From positions 62,001 through 126,000 of the forward strand of contig CAJNOL010000376.1 of the NCBI GenBank assembly GCA_905250125.1: DNA of 64,000 bases. Reading direction: 5' to 3'. The DNA is from Rotaria sordida. Taxonomy: Eukaryota; Rotifera; Eurotatoria; Philodinida; Philodinidae. Positions within the stretch are counted from its first letter, which is position 1; each line of letters starts with the position of its first letter. Below are positions 1 through 12,900 of the stretch, one piece after another. The notes below the pieces were generated by a model that was given only the letters and a program-made list of their open reading frames with translations, did not search any database and was not told where the DNA came from. The position numbers and the translations under genes are program-made.

Positions 1-1982
1 GTTGATTTCTAATAATTTTTATAGATGTCCCTAATTGTTGATGTTTTTTCAATATTCTTCATATTTAATTTTGGTTTTAATGATTTCTTGTAGTTTTTCT
101 TAATTACTAAAGGTTTTCATTGATTTACAATCAATAAAGAAGAAACGAATTTTTTTTCTACTAACAATCACTAGAAATTAGTTGGTTCGATCATGAATTT
201 AATTTTGTTTTTACAAAAGAACAATATCGTTATGAGACAAGAAAAATCATAAAATCTTATAGTGAAAAATTTTACTATTGTCCTTCGACAAGACAGTGTG
301 ACATCATAACTCTTGGATTTCTGATGGTTTAAGTTGAAACTCATAATATTTGAGTAAATGTTTTAGAAAGATAATGAGTGATTAATATTCGGTAACGAAA
401 TGTAACTTTAGCTTGTTCTAAAAATAACCAATGATTATAATGTCAAACCTTTTAACCTACTAACCTAATTAACAAAGTAAAGTCTTAATTATTCATTGTC
501 ACAGCAATACTGACTCAACGTAATTTTGTTTTATTAAATAAGATTTAAATTTCTACTCTGTCAAAAATACTGACAATACAGGATAAGAAAAGTAAATCTC
601 ATCAACCGATTGCATTTCCTCATTAAAAGAAATAATTTTTGATTTATAGAATATTTTTTATTTTGATCTAATAAATTCTGTCGTAGAAATAACTGTGAAC
701 TATAACATGAAATGACACTTGTTATTAGACATTTAATTTCTTTCTTGATTGAAATCAATTTTTTTCAAATGTATTGACATTGCTAGAGATACATAATTGG
801 ATAGATCATGTTATTAACATTCAAGTATAATAGTGAACAAAAATCTCCACTATGGGGGATCTCAACTATTATAAATATTGAAGGTCTAGAAATATGTATG
901 CCGGTACTCATCAAGAATGTAGATCAGAGATACAATTCTGCTTCGCTTGCTTAAATAGAAGAGAGAATCATGATAGATGACAATAGATAACATCTACTTC
1001 GTCTTTAAACTTCATAACCCCGGAAAAGATGAGTTTTCTATGTCAATTAACGGTTCATTATATAATATCATATTCTAGGTATTCACACATCAACTAGTTT
1101 CATTGAAATTCATCAACCCTCTCTAATACTGTTACCATTTTACTATGACTGTTGATGTAAAGAAAAATCATCAAGTGTCCTTTTGATACGAGAATGTAGT
1201 AGTAATTTAATAAATCAAGCTGAACCTTTTAGAAAAGCTATCTCTATTGTTGGATATTAGTATCTACAAGTTTTATATAAAAACTATATACTGATGGAAA
1301 ATGCCATAGCTATGACGTTCATATTGATGAGATAGTGGATTCAGAAACGTCAATATTCAAGCAAATGAACTCATCTTTTGGACAAAGAATGATCATAGAT
1401 TGAACTATAGTTCCACTTTAAAAAATCAAGAATTAATCGTATATTTGATGATAAAGTAGTGCAAAATTGAGTAGGCCATTCTTTTCCGGTTAAAAAAAAT
1501 TTAATGCAAAAAAGAAAAGAAGATGTCATCTATCATAATCCTCTTTGTTTTTAAGCCATCGAAGCCGAGTTCTATTTCTTATCTACACTTTTGAGGAGCT
1601 ACGGGCACAAAAATTTTCAAGCCTTCAGTATCTATAAATAATGGTAGACAAAAAATTTTTCATACAGGTTTTTTTTTCTATTATTTAATGTAATAAATCT
1701 CAATTAATCTTAAGAACTTCTATGAATTAGTGATACAATAAAAAAAAGTACGACTTTAGAAATATAAGATAATAACAGAATTCGATCTTCTCGATTTTTC
1801 TAGCATGTATTTTGAATAATCGTATAAACAGATGAAAAAATCTACTACCTTCTATTCTATTTTTTACTAGATAAAATTTTATAAAAATAATTGCTTTTGT
1901 TTTTTTTCCTTCTTTTGAAATGATTATGATTTCATCTATTCTCAAATTTCTATAAATTTATAACTACAAAAGAAAATTTTAC
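1..1982. other. No gene recognised
   Basis: AT-rich sequence with no convincing exon on either strand. It lies downstream (minus-strand sense) of the two-exon nuclear receptor fragment. It is therefore either the start of a long third intron continuing outside the window or plain intergenic DNA. I looked for a second zinc-finger exon like that of the 10-13 kb receptor and did not find one. Confidence 0.6.
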
Positions 1983-2292
1983 CGGTGGTCGTAATGCATT
2001 GCGACGAAAAAATGCTTTACATGATTCACAAGAAATGGCATCAAAATTGTATCCTAATATAAATTAAAATAAATATTATGAAAATAAAAACAAAAAAAAC
2101 AAATCTATTCATTGTACCAAATGCATGATCACCACAAACAACACAATTTAGGGTAGGTTTTGGACGTTTAATTGTTGGTTTAATAGGACTGTTACCAATT
2201 TCATATAAAGGATCACCATTCAAAGAAGAATCTTTTAAAAAATTATCATCAAGAAAAATATCTGAGATATCATTTTCAGAATCTATCGCCAT
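1983..2292 (-). CDS. Nuclear receptor, first zinc finger only (partial gene or truncated duplicate)
   Basis: Two exons are seen: exon 1 2292-2118 (58 codons plus 1 nt, starting MAIDSENDISD) and exon 2 2053-1983 (71 nt). The 64-bp intron has GT-AG ends. Joined, they give one complete C4 zinc finger, C-x2-C-x13-C-x2-C, with P-box CESCKAFF followed by RRNAL. This P-box is known from the NR1J group (DHR96, DAF-12, NHR-8). Exon 2 is the same length and nearly the same sequence as exon 2 of the complete receptor at 13 kb, so the two are paralogues. A GTAAAA donor follows exon 2, but no second-finger or ligand-binding exon is found in the remaining 1,982 bases. The rest either lies outside the window behind a long intron or has been lost. 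As seen, it could not bind DNA like a normal receptor. Confidence 0.75.
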
Positions 2293-3466
2293 GTTTAGTT
2301 TTTATTTTTGATTAATCAATAAACATTTTTGTAAATTCTTAATAATTGTAAGAATATTTCTTCAATATAAAAAGAAAGCGGAAAATAATTTAGAATATTT
2401 TTAGAAAAAAAAGAACTAGAATCTTGCTAGAAAGAATGCTTCCAGCGTTTTTGAAAAAAAAAGAATGATGTAGCTACGTATCTTCCATGTAAAGAGTACA
2501 CGATATGGAGTAGAAAACAAAAAAAAAAAATACGCTAAATGGAGGAAGCAAAAATATTAGGCTTTCAATGGTGTCGCGACAGCCACTCACATGCATTCAA
2601 AGTGAATCAGCGTTACGAAAAATAAAATTTCTTTTGCTTTCTCTTTCTAACGTGTTTAATACGTCATTCTATTGTCCTTTTTTTTGTTGATTTTACTGAC
2701 TTTATGTTTCATTTCTGTCCTACTTTGTAAAAATATTCTTGAATTTATTTTTAGATCATCTCAAAAGCATTTCATTAAAATTCTAATATGAAAACAAAAA
2801 AAACCCAAGAATAACGTTGTTAACTAAATCTATCTCATATTTCTAAAACAAAAAGGCATTCCTTCTCTTCAAGGTTCAAAGCATCAACCTGATGAATAAA
2901 CATATATGACATTATACTTTAATATTCTACATTCTATTTTTAGCTCTATCTCATTAATTATTCAAGCATAAAACATATAAAAAATTTTGTCTTCTTCCAA
3001 ATAATTAGTAGTACAAATATTATGCATAAATTTTCATTGAATAATCTATATAATTTTTTATGAAAATATAAGTAGCATATAATTATTTTATTAATAAAAT
3101 GATTTGTCAAAAAAAAAAATTCTTTTTATTATTCAAAATTCTTGAATATCATAATATGTTAAAACTTCTGCGTAAATGTATGACTAATCCAATTGTTATC
3201 ATTAAAATACATGCTTCAAGAAACAACTAGCGCAATAGTCACAGTTGTGGAAAATTATAGAAAAAAAGATGTATATGCAAAGTAATAAATGAAGATGGGT
3301 TCATCAATGGAACACAGCATAGAGTAATTTCGTTCTAAAAAATTTTTTTTTTCCCATTGACAGATACAATAATTATTTCTGATGTCATTTTCTTTTCTGT
3401 ATTGGAAGAGTCTATTTCCACCCCATAATTCTTCATTACCACTTTGAAAATGTTTTCACCTAAAAA
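2293..3466. other. Intergenic, nothing recognised
   Basis: AT-rich sequence upstream of the receptor fragment. Its promoter should lie at the left end of this stretch, but I see no clear core element, RNA gene or exon. Confidence 0.5.
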
Positions 3467-3860
3467 TAACAGGTGATTCAGAATAATTGACCGTACTTTG
3501 CGTTTCATTTGTTTCTACCTCTAAACACGTTGTATTAAAAAAACAAAAAACATACTACGAGATACAGCATGAAAAACTCTACAATTTAGATACGACCGCT
3601 TATTTTATAGTTGCAACTTTTTTTTTTCAAAATAAGCAAAATTCTATATGACCAATTTTCGCACGGTCGAAATTTGGTTTCTCAAAATTTTACTCATTTG
3701 GAAAACAAAAAGTGCAACTATAAAATAAGCGATCTTATGTAGATTGTAGAGCTTTTCATGCTGCATCTTGTGGTATATTTTGTTTTTTTTAATAAAACGT
3801 ATTAGATGATGAAAAAATAAAATACAAAACGCGGCTATATTTATTCTGGATCACCTGTTA
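3467..3860. mobile_element. Foldback MITE, about 394 bp
   Basis: The ends TAACAGGTGA and TCACCTGTTA are exact inverted repeats. The inverted similarity runs through most of the element: the arms around 3540-3650 and 3690-3800 share stretches such as CTTATTTTATAGTTGCA and its complement, with substitutions. There is no coding capacity. The structure is that of a non-autonomous DNA transposon; the superfamily is undetermined and no target duplication is obvious. Confidence 0.75.
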
Positions 3861-4285
3861 CTTTAATGTCATTCCTATTTTTCTTCTTGTATTATATAGA
3901 ATTCTTGAAAAACATATTTTTCCCAGAAAAATTCCATATATTTTTGTCCATGATGTTTTTCAGATGGTTGATTAATTTCGTAAAAGTTTCTATCTAAGAG
4001 AAAAATTGAACAATAAGTTGTATGTAACTTTATCATATATTAATCATAACAAGAATTCAAAATGGAACCAAATATTTTTGCATACAAGGTAAGGAAAAAA
4101 TAATTCGTTAATATCATAATTTAATACAAAAGATTCTTATGATCGTTTGAGAATATAAGATTTTTATTTCAATAATTAAAAGCTATAGAGATCAGTCGTA
4201 AAACTTTTTCTTGTATTAGTAAAGTTGATGAGAATATTCATTAACTTAGCAAAGTTTTTTGTGTCACAAAACGAAAGTATAATAA

Positions 4286-5203
4286 TATAACGGGTGATAC
4301 AGATTGAACAGAACAAATATCATTTCACTCTTTTCGTTTTGGATCTCTCAGATTTACTTTCAACAAGTCATTCGATAGAGAATTGTTCGCTCTACAAAAC
4401 TGTTATATTTATTTTGCAAGAAAAGTTTTTCTTGTTGGAGCAAAATTTAAAAAAATTAACACTTGTTCAATCGTCCAACTATGACAGCCAAATAAATATG
4501 GAAAAACGATGCAAATTTTTTTAAATAACAGATTTCTGAAATATCAAATATACCACAAAATTATTCTGCATCTTTTGTTTCAAAATTTCAGAAGAAATAT
4601 TTACGAGAAAAATCATGAAATAAAAACTGAAAAAAAATGCCTTGTCCTAACAAAATTATATGATTGTTCTTTTTTGTATTTCGATACAACCTAATCGTTT
4701 GTAATCTTCAACTTAGAAGTCACAACATTTTGTTCATAATTAAATTCTAAATCTGACAACGCGAGAACGATTATTTCATACACTAAGTCTCGCTCTGAAA
4801 ATCATGTTTTATTTTTGCAATATGCGTAGAAAAAATATCAGTAGATTTTAGTTTCAAGCTTGTTTCTCATGAACAGTAGCATCAGAAATCTTGAAAAAGT
4901 CGTAGAAGTGAAAAGCATAAAATTTTCTATTCATTAATGCTAACTGCGTTGTTTTTTTTGTAATAAAGACTTACACAAATTGATAGACGTCTGTAGAAAA
5001 TCGACAATCACAGCTAGATGATTGAGCAGACATTAATATTTTAAATCTTCCTTCAACAAAAACAAAATCTATTTGAAAAACAAACAAGACAGTTTTCTAG
5101 AGCGAAAAATTCTCTATTGAATAACTTTCTGAAAATCTATTAGAATGATCCAAAAAAAAAAAGAAAATGATGTTGTTTCATTTAATCTGTACCACCCGTT
5201 ATA
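4286..5203. mobile_element. Palindromic non-autonomous transposon, family A copy 1
   Basis: The ends are TATAACGGGTG and CACCCGTTATA, with inverted similarity of about 120 bp at each side (for example CATTCGATAGAGAATT against AATTCTCTATTGAATAA). The TA at each tip could be a TA target duplication. The interior has no sensible coding sequence; short open frames inside are accidental. A diverged full-length second copy lies at 37207-38050, so this is a dispersed family rather than a single palindrome. Confidence 0.8.
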
Positions 5204-5939
5204 AATGTTCAATTGTATCATTGGAATTAAACTTTTTAAATGATTCCTTTGATCGTTTTGAGAGATCGTTAGAATTAAGAGTATCAACACTGTTTCAATA
5301 CAAAAGAACTGCGTAATTTTTCTTCATTAAAGCAAATGAAAATTTATTATGTTCTTTAGACGAGTTATTTTGGGATCAAAAAAAGAAGCGCGTGTTTGAA
5401 TACAAAGCAATTTTTAATAAAACTTGATTAAAGAAAAATACATTTTTACTTAGTATTTTATTTAAATACTAAAAGAAAAAGTCACATGGTCTATGCAAAA
5501 TATTGTGAATCAATTGGTACATATAGAAATTTTCTTAAGAAAAAAAAAATAAACATATAAGAAATTTAATTATACAACTATTGTATTAATGAAGCCTTTG
5601 TTGTTTTTTTTTGCTGGTTGTCTTCGTTTACTTTTCTTACTCAATGGTATATCCTTTACTGACCGATGTTCTTGAATAAGGTCATGAAGAGTGGTGATGG
5701 ATAGAATCCGTCACACGTAGTATTAAATTATTGTATCCTTTATGCCACAAATCACGAGTATTCAACCAATATTGTCCAAAATATTTACTTATCGAATGTG
5801 TTTTATTTCTATAATTTCAATTTATTAGTTTAATGAAAAAATGTGTTTAACTGTATATTAATTATCAAACTAAGCAAAGATTTTTTTTGAGCGAAAAAAT
5901 TTAAATTAATTGAACATCCAATAAAATGATTTACAAGAG

Positions 5940-6552
5940 AACGTTTGTAAGTGTCAAATCGTTTTTGAGTTGGAACTAATATGCATCATGTAGACTTTAA
6001 AGAGTTATGAATAGTTTGAAAAGAGGTCATACTATTCAGTTATTGGTTTCAAGATGCTGTATTTTTACCGTATTTTTGTAATAGAATGCCATGATCCCTC
6101 AGGAACACTAGAAAAGTTGAGTTTCAAACTTTAACTTGAAACTTTGCACAGAGACAAACATTAACGAAAATAAGTTATTGTGAAAGTTTTCGATTTTTCG
6201 ATTACACTTATTCTGAAACAAGAACATTGGAATTTGCCGTTATATATCAGTGATGTGAAAAATATATTTTTACCATAGTCGTATATTAGGAGAGAAGCAA
6301 TCAAAAGACCTGAAACTTTTACAATAAATTATTCTTATGAAGACCTGTCTCTATGCAATGTTTCAAGTCGAAATTCGAAACTTAGTTTTTCTGATACTTC
6401 TGATGGGGACCATAGTACTCTGTTAAAAAATACAATATCTAGACTGTAATAGGTTGTTAGCCCGAACTCTTTTCAGGGTATTCATAGTTTATTAGAACCT
6501 ACATGATGCACATGATTCCGACTCAAAATCGATTTGATACTTAGAAACATTC
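5940..6552. mobile_element. Palindromic repeat, family B copy 1
   Basis: The left arm (from about 5940, including TCAAATCGTTTTTGAGT) and the right arm (to about 6552, including ACTCAAAATCGATTTGA) are inverted copies over most of the 610 bp. They have diverged, which suggests an old foldback element. A related palindrome sits at 27350-27850 and begins with the same TCAAATCGTTTTTGA motif. No coding sequence. Confidence 0.7.
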
Positions 6553-8030
6553 CCATATTAGCAAGCAAATAGCAGCCAAAAACAAAGAGAGAAGATCCTA
6601 AATCTATAGCTTAATCTCTCATGTATTTTTAATATTGTAATATGAATCATATGCCAAAATTAATATTATTATATAAATAATTTAAAGTACTATTTTAATT
6701 TCATCATAGAAGAAAGATTTTGTCAATCTCAGTTATTGATTAATACCAAAGAAAGCATTTTGATATCTGTTTTCATTTAATATTGAACAATATTTTTGTT
6801 AAATTCCTTTGAAATGCATTAATTTCTTTCTTTTCAAATAATACTATCGGTAATAAACATTTTTCTGAACATTTATTAAATTCAATTAGATCTAAGTCAA
6901 TCAAATCGACCTTCTGAAATGATATCTTAAACTGTCTAAAACAGTGGGGAAGCAGCGTGATCACTATCCTTGACGATGCAAAATGATCTCTGTCTTTCGC
7001 CGTTTCTGTCATCTCGGATTCGTGGATCGCCTTTTCATCATATACTGTCGTATTTACATCGTTTTTTTGCCGTATACGATTAAGTTTCATTATTCAAATT
7101 GCGACCTAAATAACATCTTACTCATAGTTTCTATTATTATGCGAAGCATTTCATTACACTAATAGTATTCTTGAATATGAATTTATCATCACAAACTAGA
7201 TCCAAAGTAGTTTTTGTGAAAAAAGAGCGCTCATAGACGCAATAATCATATCTACTGTAAGTGGAAGTACCATGAAAAACATTTTTTTTTAGATAAAGTA
7301 GTTCTCTAATAGAGAAGACTATAAACTAGATCAAAAAAGTTAATTAGAGCTTCATATTAACAAAACGAACAAAATATAAGAAAAAAGATTGAGTAAAGTG
7401 CATTTCAATCTCAGCAAAATACTTCTATGAAACATTAGAAAATGGTACAATTAGAAATGATAGATAAGATCATTAAGATTTATCTACTAAACATTATTTG
7501 ATTAGAAATTATATAATAATCAAATGAAATATTCTTCATCTAACTCATGAAATATTTCAAATTATTTCATATACCACTGATACATGAGTTATGAACATTG
7601 GCTGACACTTGAGATAAAGATTGAAGAAAAAAAAACCTACCAGAAGAACTATTGAGATTTGTATGAAAAATATTCATGAAAGAAATATATGATTTCTTTT
7701 AAATATAATTATAAATTATGTTATTATAGAATGAATATACTGATCAATATTTTTCATTTATCATTTCAAGATTTATTAGAAATCTATATATCATAAGGTG
7801 AAATTTTGGTCTCAGTCTTGTTGGTAACCATTTATTCGTATTTTAATTAACATTTATTAATAGACTATTATAACAGTTTTGACAAAGAAAATAAATTACC
7901 ATGTCAAATACAGCTGTTAGAAATACTGAAAACAAATGCTTTTTTATTTCTCTGACATTTCTTCCTACTAATTAATGTCAATTTTCATCTGATCAATTCC
8001 ATATAACTAATATTTTATTCTTGAAGCAGG
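6553..8030. other. Intergenic, nothing certain
   Basis: AT-rich stretch without a recognisable gene. A 105-codon open frame on the minus strand (7090-6773) is somewhat less AT-rich than its surroundings. It has no family resemblance that I can see and is not called as a gene. Confidence 0.45.
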
Positions 8031-8034
8031 GACG

Positions 8035-8490
8035 TAGCCAGAGGGCTAGACGCAGTACCTGTCCACTCCATTAGCCAAAGTGATCTCGTCAGACATGATG
8101 AATTGGTTCCATCCCATAGCCTTATGATCTTGCGCCCATTTTAAACGATTCTCTCGATGATCTTTCATGAGCCATGGCTTCAACATAGATCGATTGCATT
8201 TCGCGCCTGCTTCGTTGACTCGTCATCGCACTGTTTTCTCTCACTGACCATGATTCGCTTCTGCTTCAGTTGGTTTGCAACGGCTCTGCTGGTAACGAAC
8301 GTCTGTTATTCGACAAGTGAAATCATTTGTTGATCATGTTTTTGGATCGTTGTACGTGATCGACTGGATCGGAGTGAATCGGTCAAGTCTTTTGACTACT
8401 TCAATTATTTGAGCCAATATTTCTGCGTTGTCACGTCACAATGAAGTGCTTTCACCATAGTCGCATAACTAAGCTTTGAACCCAACTAAT
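8035..8490 (-). pseudogene. Decayed Tc1-like transposase fragment
   Basis: On the minus strand, in shifting frames, the sequence reads as a Tc1-type transposase: a helix-turn-helix part with SRAVANQL and VSER, then RNAIDL, then RLKWAQDHKAMGW and FIMSDE. The last is the stretch before the second catalytic Asp region (family pattern RLKWAKEH...FSDES). Stops and frameshifts break it, so it is a relic. It directly abuts a mariner relic in the same orientation. Confidence 0.7.
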
Positions 8491-9290
8491 GCTGAGATCA
8501 AAATACTCCGGGCATCCAAAAAGTTCTATCACTTTAAAAAATTTCTTCATAGGAAAGATATCCAATCAAACTCTCTACAGTAAATGTTCGAAATAGTCGC
8601 CGTGATGCTCGATGCAAAGTTTTATCTTTTCAAGCTATTTTTGAAATGTCTTTTTATATTCACCAACAGGTATCGAATTGAGTTTCTTAGTTATTGCTTT
8701 CGTCCAACTTATGACATCTGGATATGAATCAGATCTATCTTAAAGATAGCTGAATAACCAAAAAAGTCTACAAGAGCAAGGTCAAGCAAATATGGTAGAT
8801 ACACCATGACTTTGACTATTTTTTTTCTTGAAGATAATTGATAACAATATCTTTCATATGTGGCCTTGCATTATCATGTTGGAACTTGATATCATTTGTT
8901 CTTGATGATAGTCTTTTTTTCAATAACTTTTTAACTAAAGATTTTAAACATTCATCACGATGATAGGTAGCATCAATAGATACTTCAGAAAGAATTTGAT
9001 GGATAAGTAAGGATCTAGTAATCATAGAGAAAATAACAAACATTGTTTTTTTTCTCAAACAGTTTTCTTTTGACGATGGTTAAAGATCTTACCTCTTCTG
9101 CTACCCACGACTTTGATTGTCCTTTTCATTCAAACATGCGATGGCAAATTCAATTCTCATCACTGATGATAATATCACACAATCGCCAAACACTATTTTC
9201 AAACTTTTCTAAATTTTTGGCACATATGTTCATACGTTGTTGTAGTTATTCTTATGTAAATTGAGGGCTCACCTATCTTGACGATATTTA
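8491..9290 (-). pseudogene. Decayed mariner-like transposase
   Basis: Minus-strand reading (9290 to 8491) gives LEKFENSVWRLCDIIISDE, then an 80-residue open stretch at 9058-8816 ending in FQHDNARPH, the mariner motif around the second catalytic Asp. Further on come GVSTIFA and CIEHHGDYFEHL, typical of the mariner C-terminus. Several in-frame stops and frame changes are present, so no active enzyme is made. Terminal repeats were not identified. Confidence 0.8.
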
Positions 9291-9956
9291 GATTAGTTTT
9301 TTTTGTTTGTTGTTTTGTGAAACATGTATTTTCATTTCTATTTTTGATATATTTATTTAATAGAAAGGAAGTAGTATATATGAATAAGCAGGCTCTATCT
9401 AGAAAGTTGTTTTTTTAAACTGAACGTCCAAGAGGAGGATTAAAAATGCGATTTTTACGTGAACATTCTTTACAGATGATCGCTTTCTGAATCACCATGA
9501 TGTATTTATCTTCATGATAAATAATTTCAATGTGTCTAAAACTCCTTGAGTATTGCCGAATATTAAATTGTTTTTCTTTCGCATAAAAATATTAATCAAT
9601 ATATTGTACAATTATTTTATTATAGTTATTCATGAAACAAACTTTAACATGTAAATAACACAAATACACAACAATGTTCTTATTTTCTTTTTTTTTCTAA
9701 ATCCTTTTTTCTTCTCTACTAACATTTAGTAATAAATGTAAGATAAAGTTTTTTTTTTAATTATATACATGTAAAACAGTGTATACTATGTATACTTAAG
9801 TACACTACACACGAAAAAAAAGAACTAAAAAGACCTGAAACACAGCTGCTAATAACAAACTTTAACATATTAATGTTCTTTCGCAAATGCCACTGCTAGG
9901 ATAAGGATGAAAGAAAAATACATAAAGAAAAGAACATTTCTTGTCTTATTTACAAG
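9291..9956. other. Short intergenic stretch downstream of the nuclear receptor
   Basis: AT-rich sequence with T-rich runs and no exon recognised. It must hold the 3' UTR and polyadenylation site of the minus-strand receptor ending at 9957. Confidence 0.5.
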
Positions 9957-12900
9957 TCATATAAGACTTTGCATTAATGGTGATAGTTCTCTTATATCAA
10001 TATAATTATTTATTGTACATTTAACTTCTTCAACTAACTGCACAATTTTCATTAATTTATTAACATATTGTGAAAATAATATAGGCGCTTGATGAGAACC
10101 ATATCGATGTAAACAATACCTATAAACTAAATCAACAAATACATTTTGTGCTTTGAGTATACTTAATTTATCAACATTTGGTGTTAATAAACATTGAGTT
10201 GATTGATTTGATGACATTTGATTTGAAAAAAGTAATATTAAATAAAATAATTTAATAATAATATCATCAGCTTGAAATATATCAATTAAATCATTTCGCA
10301 TTTGTCTCATTTCAATATGAAATTTTTTATTTAATGTTTTAATCCAATCTTTTCCGGAAAATAATGGATCAATTGTATCTTGTTCATGATAACAATCTGT
10401 TCTTGGATCATATATAAATATTGAATGAAGAAAACAAATTGTTAATAAATTTAATTTAACAAGATAAACTTGTTCTTCTTTATCTAATTGTTGAAATTCA
10501 TTTACTTGTTTAATATATGTTATAAGACGCATTGATGATATATAAAGTGGTACACGAAATAATTCTATTGTTGATTCAATTGGTTGTGTTGATGGATAAA
10601 ATGATATACCAGCTATTTGATTTAATCGTACAGCTTCAGTAAAACAATCTTGAATAAATTTTATACTAAACCAATCGAAATCATTTAAAATTGACTGATT
10701 AAGAAGTGGAGATATATCTAGAGATAAATCATCATCTGTTTTCGACTAAAAAACAAAGCAAATTCAAGAATTTGTTTGTTTTATTTATTTATAAACTTAC
10801 TTCTCGTTTTTCAAACTGATGTGATTCTTGATCATTATCATTAATTTGTTTAAGACGACGATTTTCTTCAATTTTAGCACGTTTTTCTGCTTTTCTAAAT
10901 AGATAAATGATTTAGAAAATTGTCAAAGTACATTTCAATGAACTCTTCAAAATATGCTATTATAATTAGAAGTGTACCTTCTCGTCTCATGAAAATCTCA
11001 TTTGTATGCATGATAATATATTTATTTGTATCTTTATGTCAATTTAGTGTTTTAGATTTTATCCTCATCAAGTATAATTAAACTATATTCTTTTTTTTTA
11101 CATCCTTTAACTTCTTATATATAGATGTTGGAGTAGAAATTAAAATTCAGTAGAATTTAAAATTCTACTAGTAGAGATTAAAATTTCAATGTCTACTAGA
11201 AGAAATCGCAATAACAGGCGATTTTAAGTTGCACTAGTAGAAGTTAAAATTTTGATTTCTACTATAGGAGAATTTTAAATTCTACTAAAAACGTATACTA
11301 TAGAAGTATGCAAATTTCTTCGAGAATAGAAAATAAAATTAACTCGTACGTAATCACTAGATCATTTGATTTAATGCCATAATCAACCTGTAATTCGCCA
11401 ATAATAATTAATTTAACGTGTTTATTAATTCAGAATTTAAACTAAGCTTTACTCCAACCATCGTTTATTACCGATATAATGCCATTGTGACCAACTTGTG
11501 TGATAAACACTTGAAATGAAATCTTTCGCCTAAAGATTCTATATGTTTATCAAGCTTCAAATAAAATAGTTCTATTTTATATCATATTGAAGTGTTTTTT
11601 CTTTTGATACTAACGTGAGAAGTTCAAATTAAATATCCAAAATCGTTTTTTCTTTTCGTTCGACATATTGGATCATTAGAAAAAGTGTTAATTTTATTTT
11701 CTATTCTCGAAGAAATTTGCATACTTCTATAGTATACGTTTTTAGTAGAATTTAAAATTCTCCTATAGTAGAAATCAAAATTTTAACTTCTACTAGTGCA
11801 ACTTAAAATCGCCTGTTATTGCGATTTCTCCTAGTAGAAATTGAAATTTTAATCTCTACTAGTAGAATTTTAAATTCTACTGAATTTTAATTTCTACTCC
11901 AACTTAGACAAGTAATTGAAAGATTACACTGCCAAAAATAATCTCTTGTTTATTTAAAAAGATATTTTGTTGTCATCTAAGTTATTATTTTTATAATGAT
12001 ATTATGTTTTACTATAATATAAAATATAGGAAGTTTATATACTTGAATTTAAGATGGTACATTATGCACACATAAAATTCGATCTATTTCGAAATGATTT
12101 TATTTGAAAATAAAAATATTCTATAATAAAAGATGGGTGTTGGTAGCCTAATATTAAAAACTTTTAATAGATGTTCTATAAGAAATTCATTGAGTAATTT
12201 TTACTATTTTAACAGATATCAAATTATTATATATATTACAGGGACATCTATTGCTTTAAACACACTTTTCAGTCTTATCTTGAGCTACGATAACATAGGT
12301 TTTGTACTTATGAGCAGACGTTTTTATTTTTTTAATTTAGTTAAGATACTTCAACATATCATAAGAAAATGTATTGTGAAAATTTTAGTGTAAAAAATTT
12401 AAAATAAGACGAACATGATAACTAAAAAATCTTTAAATGAATTTTTTAATTATGAAAAACGGAATACAATGTCATAAGTATATATATTATATAATGGCAG
12501 AAATAATGTCATTTGGTAATAGAAACCATTTAGTTTACATGAATTCCACTTTGTACAAATATATTATTAACTTTAAACTATCAGAATCTTTAAAGGCTTC
12601 GATAATAATTTACACAGTCTTTTGTTTATCTTTTACATTCAATGATAGGACTTACAACAAAAAAAATTTGACAAACCATTGCTCTATCTTAATACGATAT
12701 AAATATACCCAGACGATTTCAAAATAGACTCGATACTAATCTTATCAATCACTAATATAAATATGACACTTACTCTTTATCTGAAAGAATCCATTCTTTT
12801 CGCATGCCTAAACAAAAAAAACCAACAGTAGATAATACATTAATTTAATTGTATCTAACCTGATGCGAGACATTTTTCAAGACGACATCGTTTACATCGT

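Noticed and set aside
4294-4694. Two plus-strand open frames
   Set aside because: They lie wholly inside the family A foldback element; the second copy at 37 kb does not preserve these frames.
6773-7090. 105-codon minus-strand open frame with slightly raised GC
   Set aside because: No recognisable motif, no splice context and no neighbour evidence. It could be chance or a repeat fragment.
12133-12727. Two plus-strand open frames in receptor intron 4
   Set aside because: Opposite strand to the gene, low-complexity AT-rich composition and no family resemblance.
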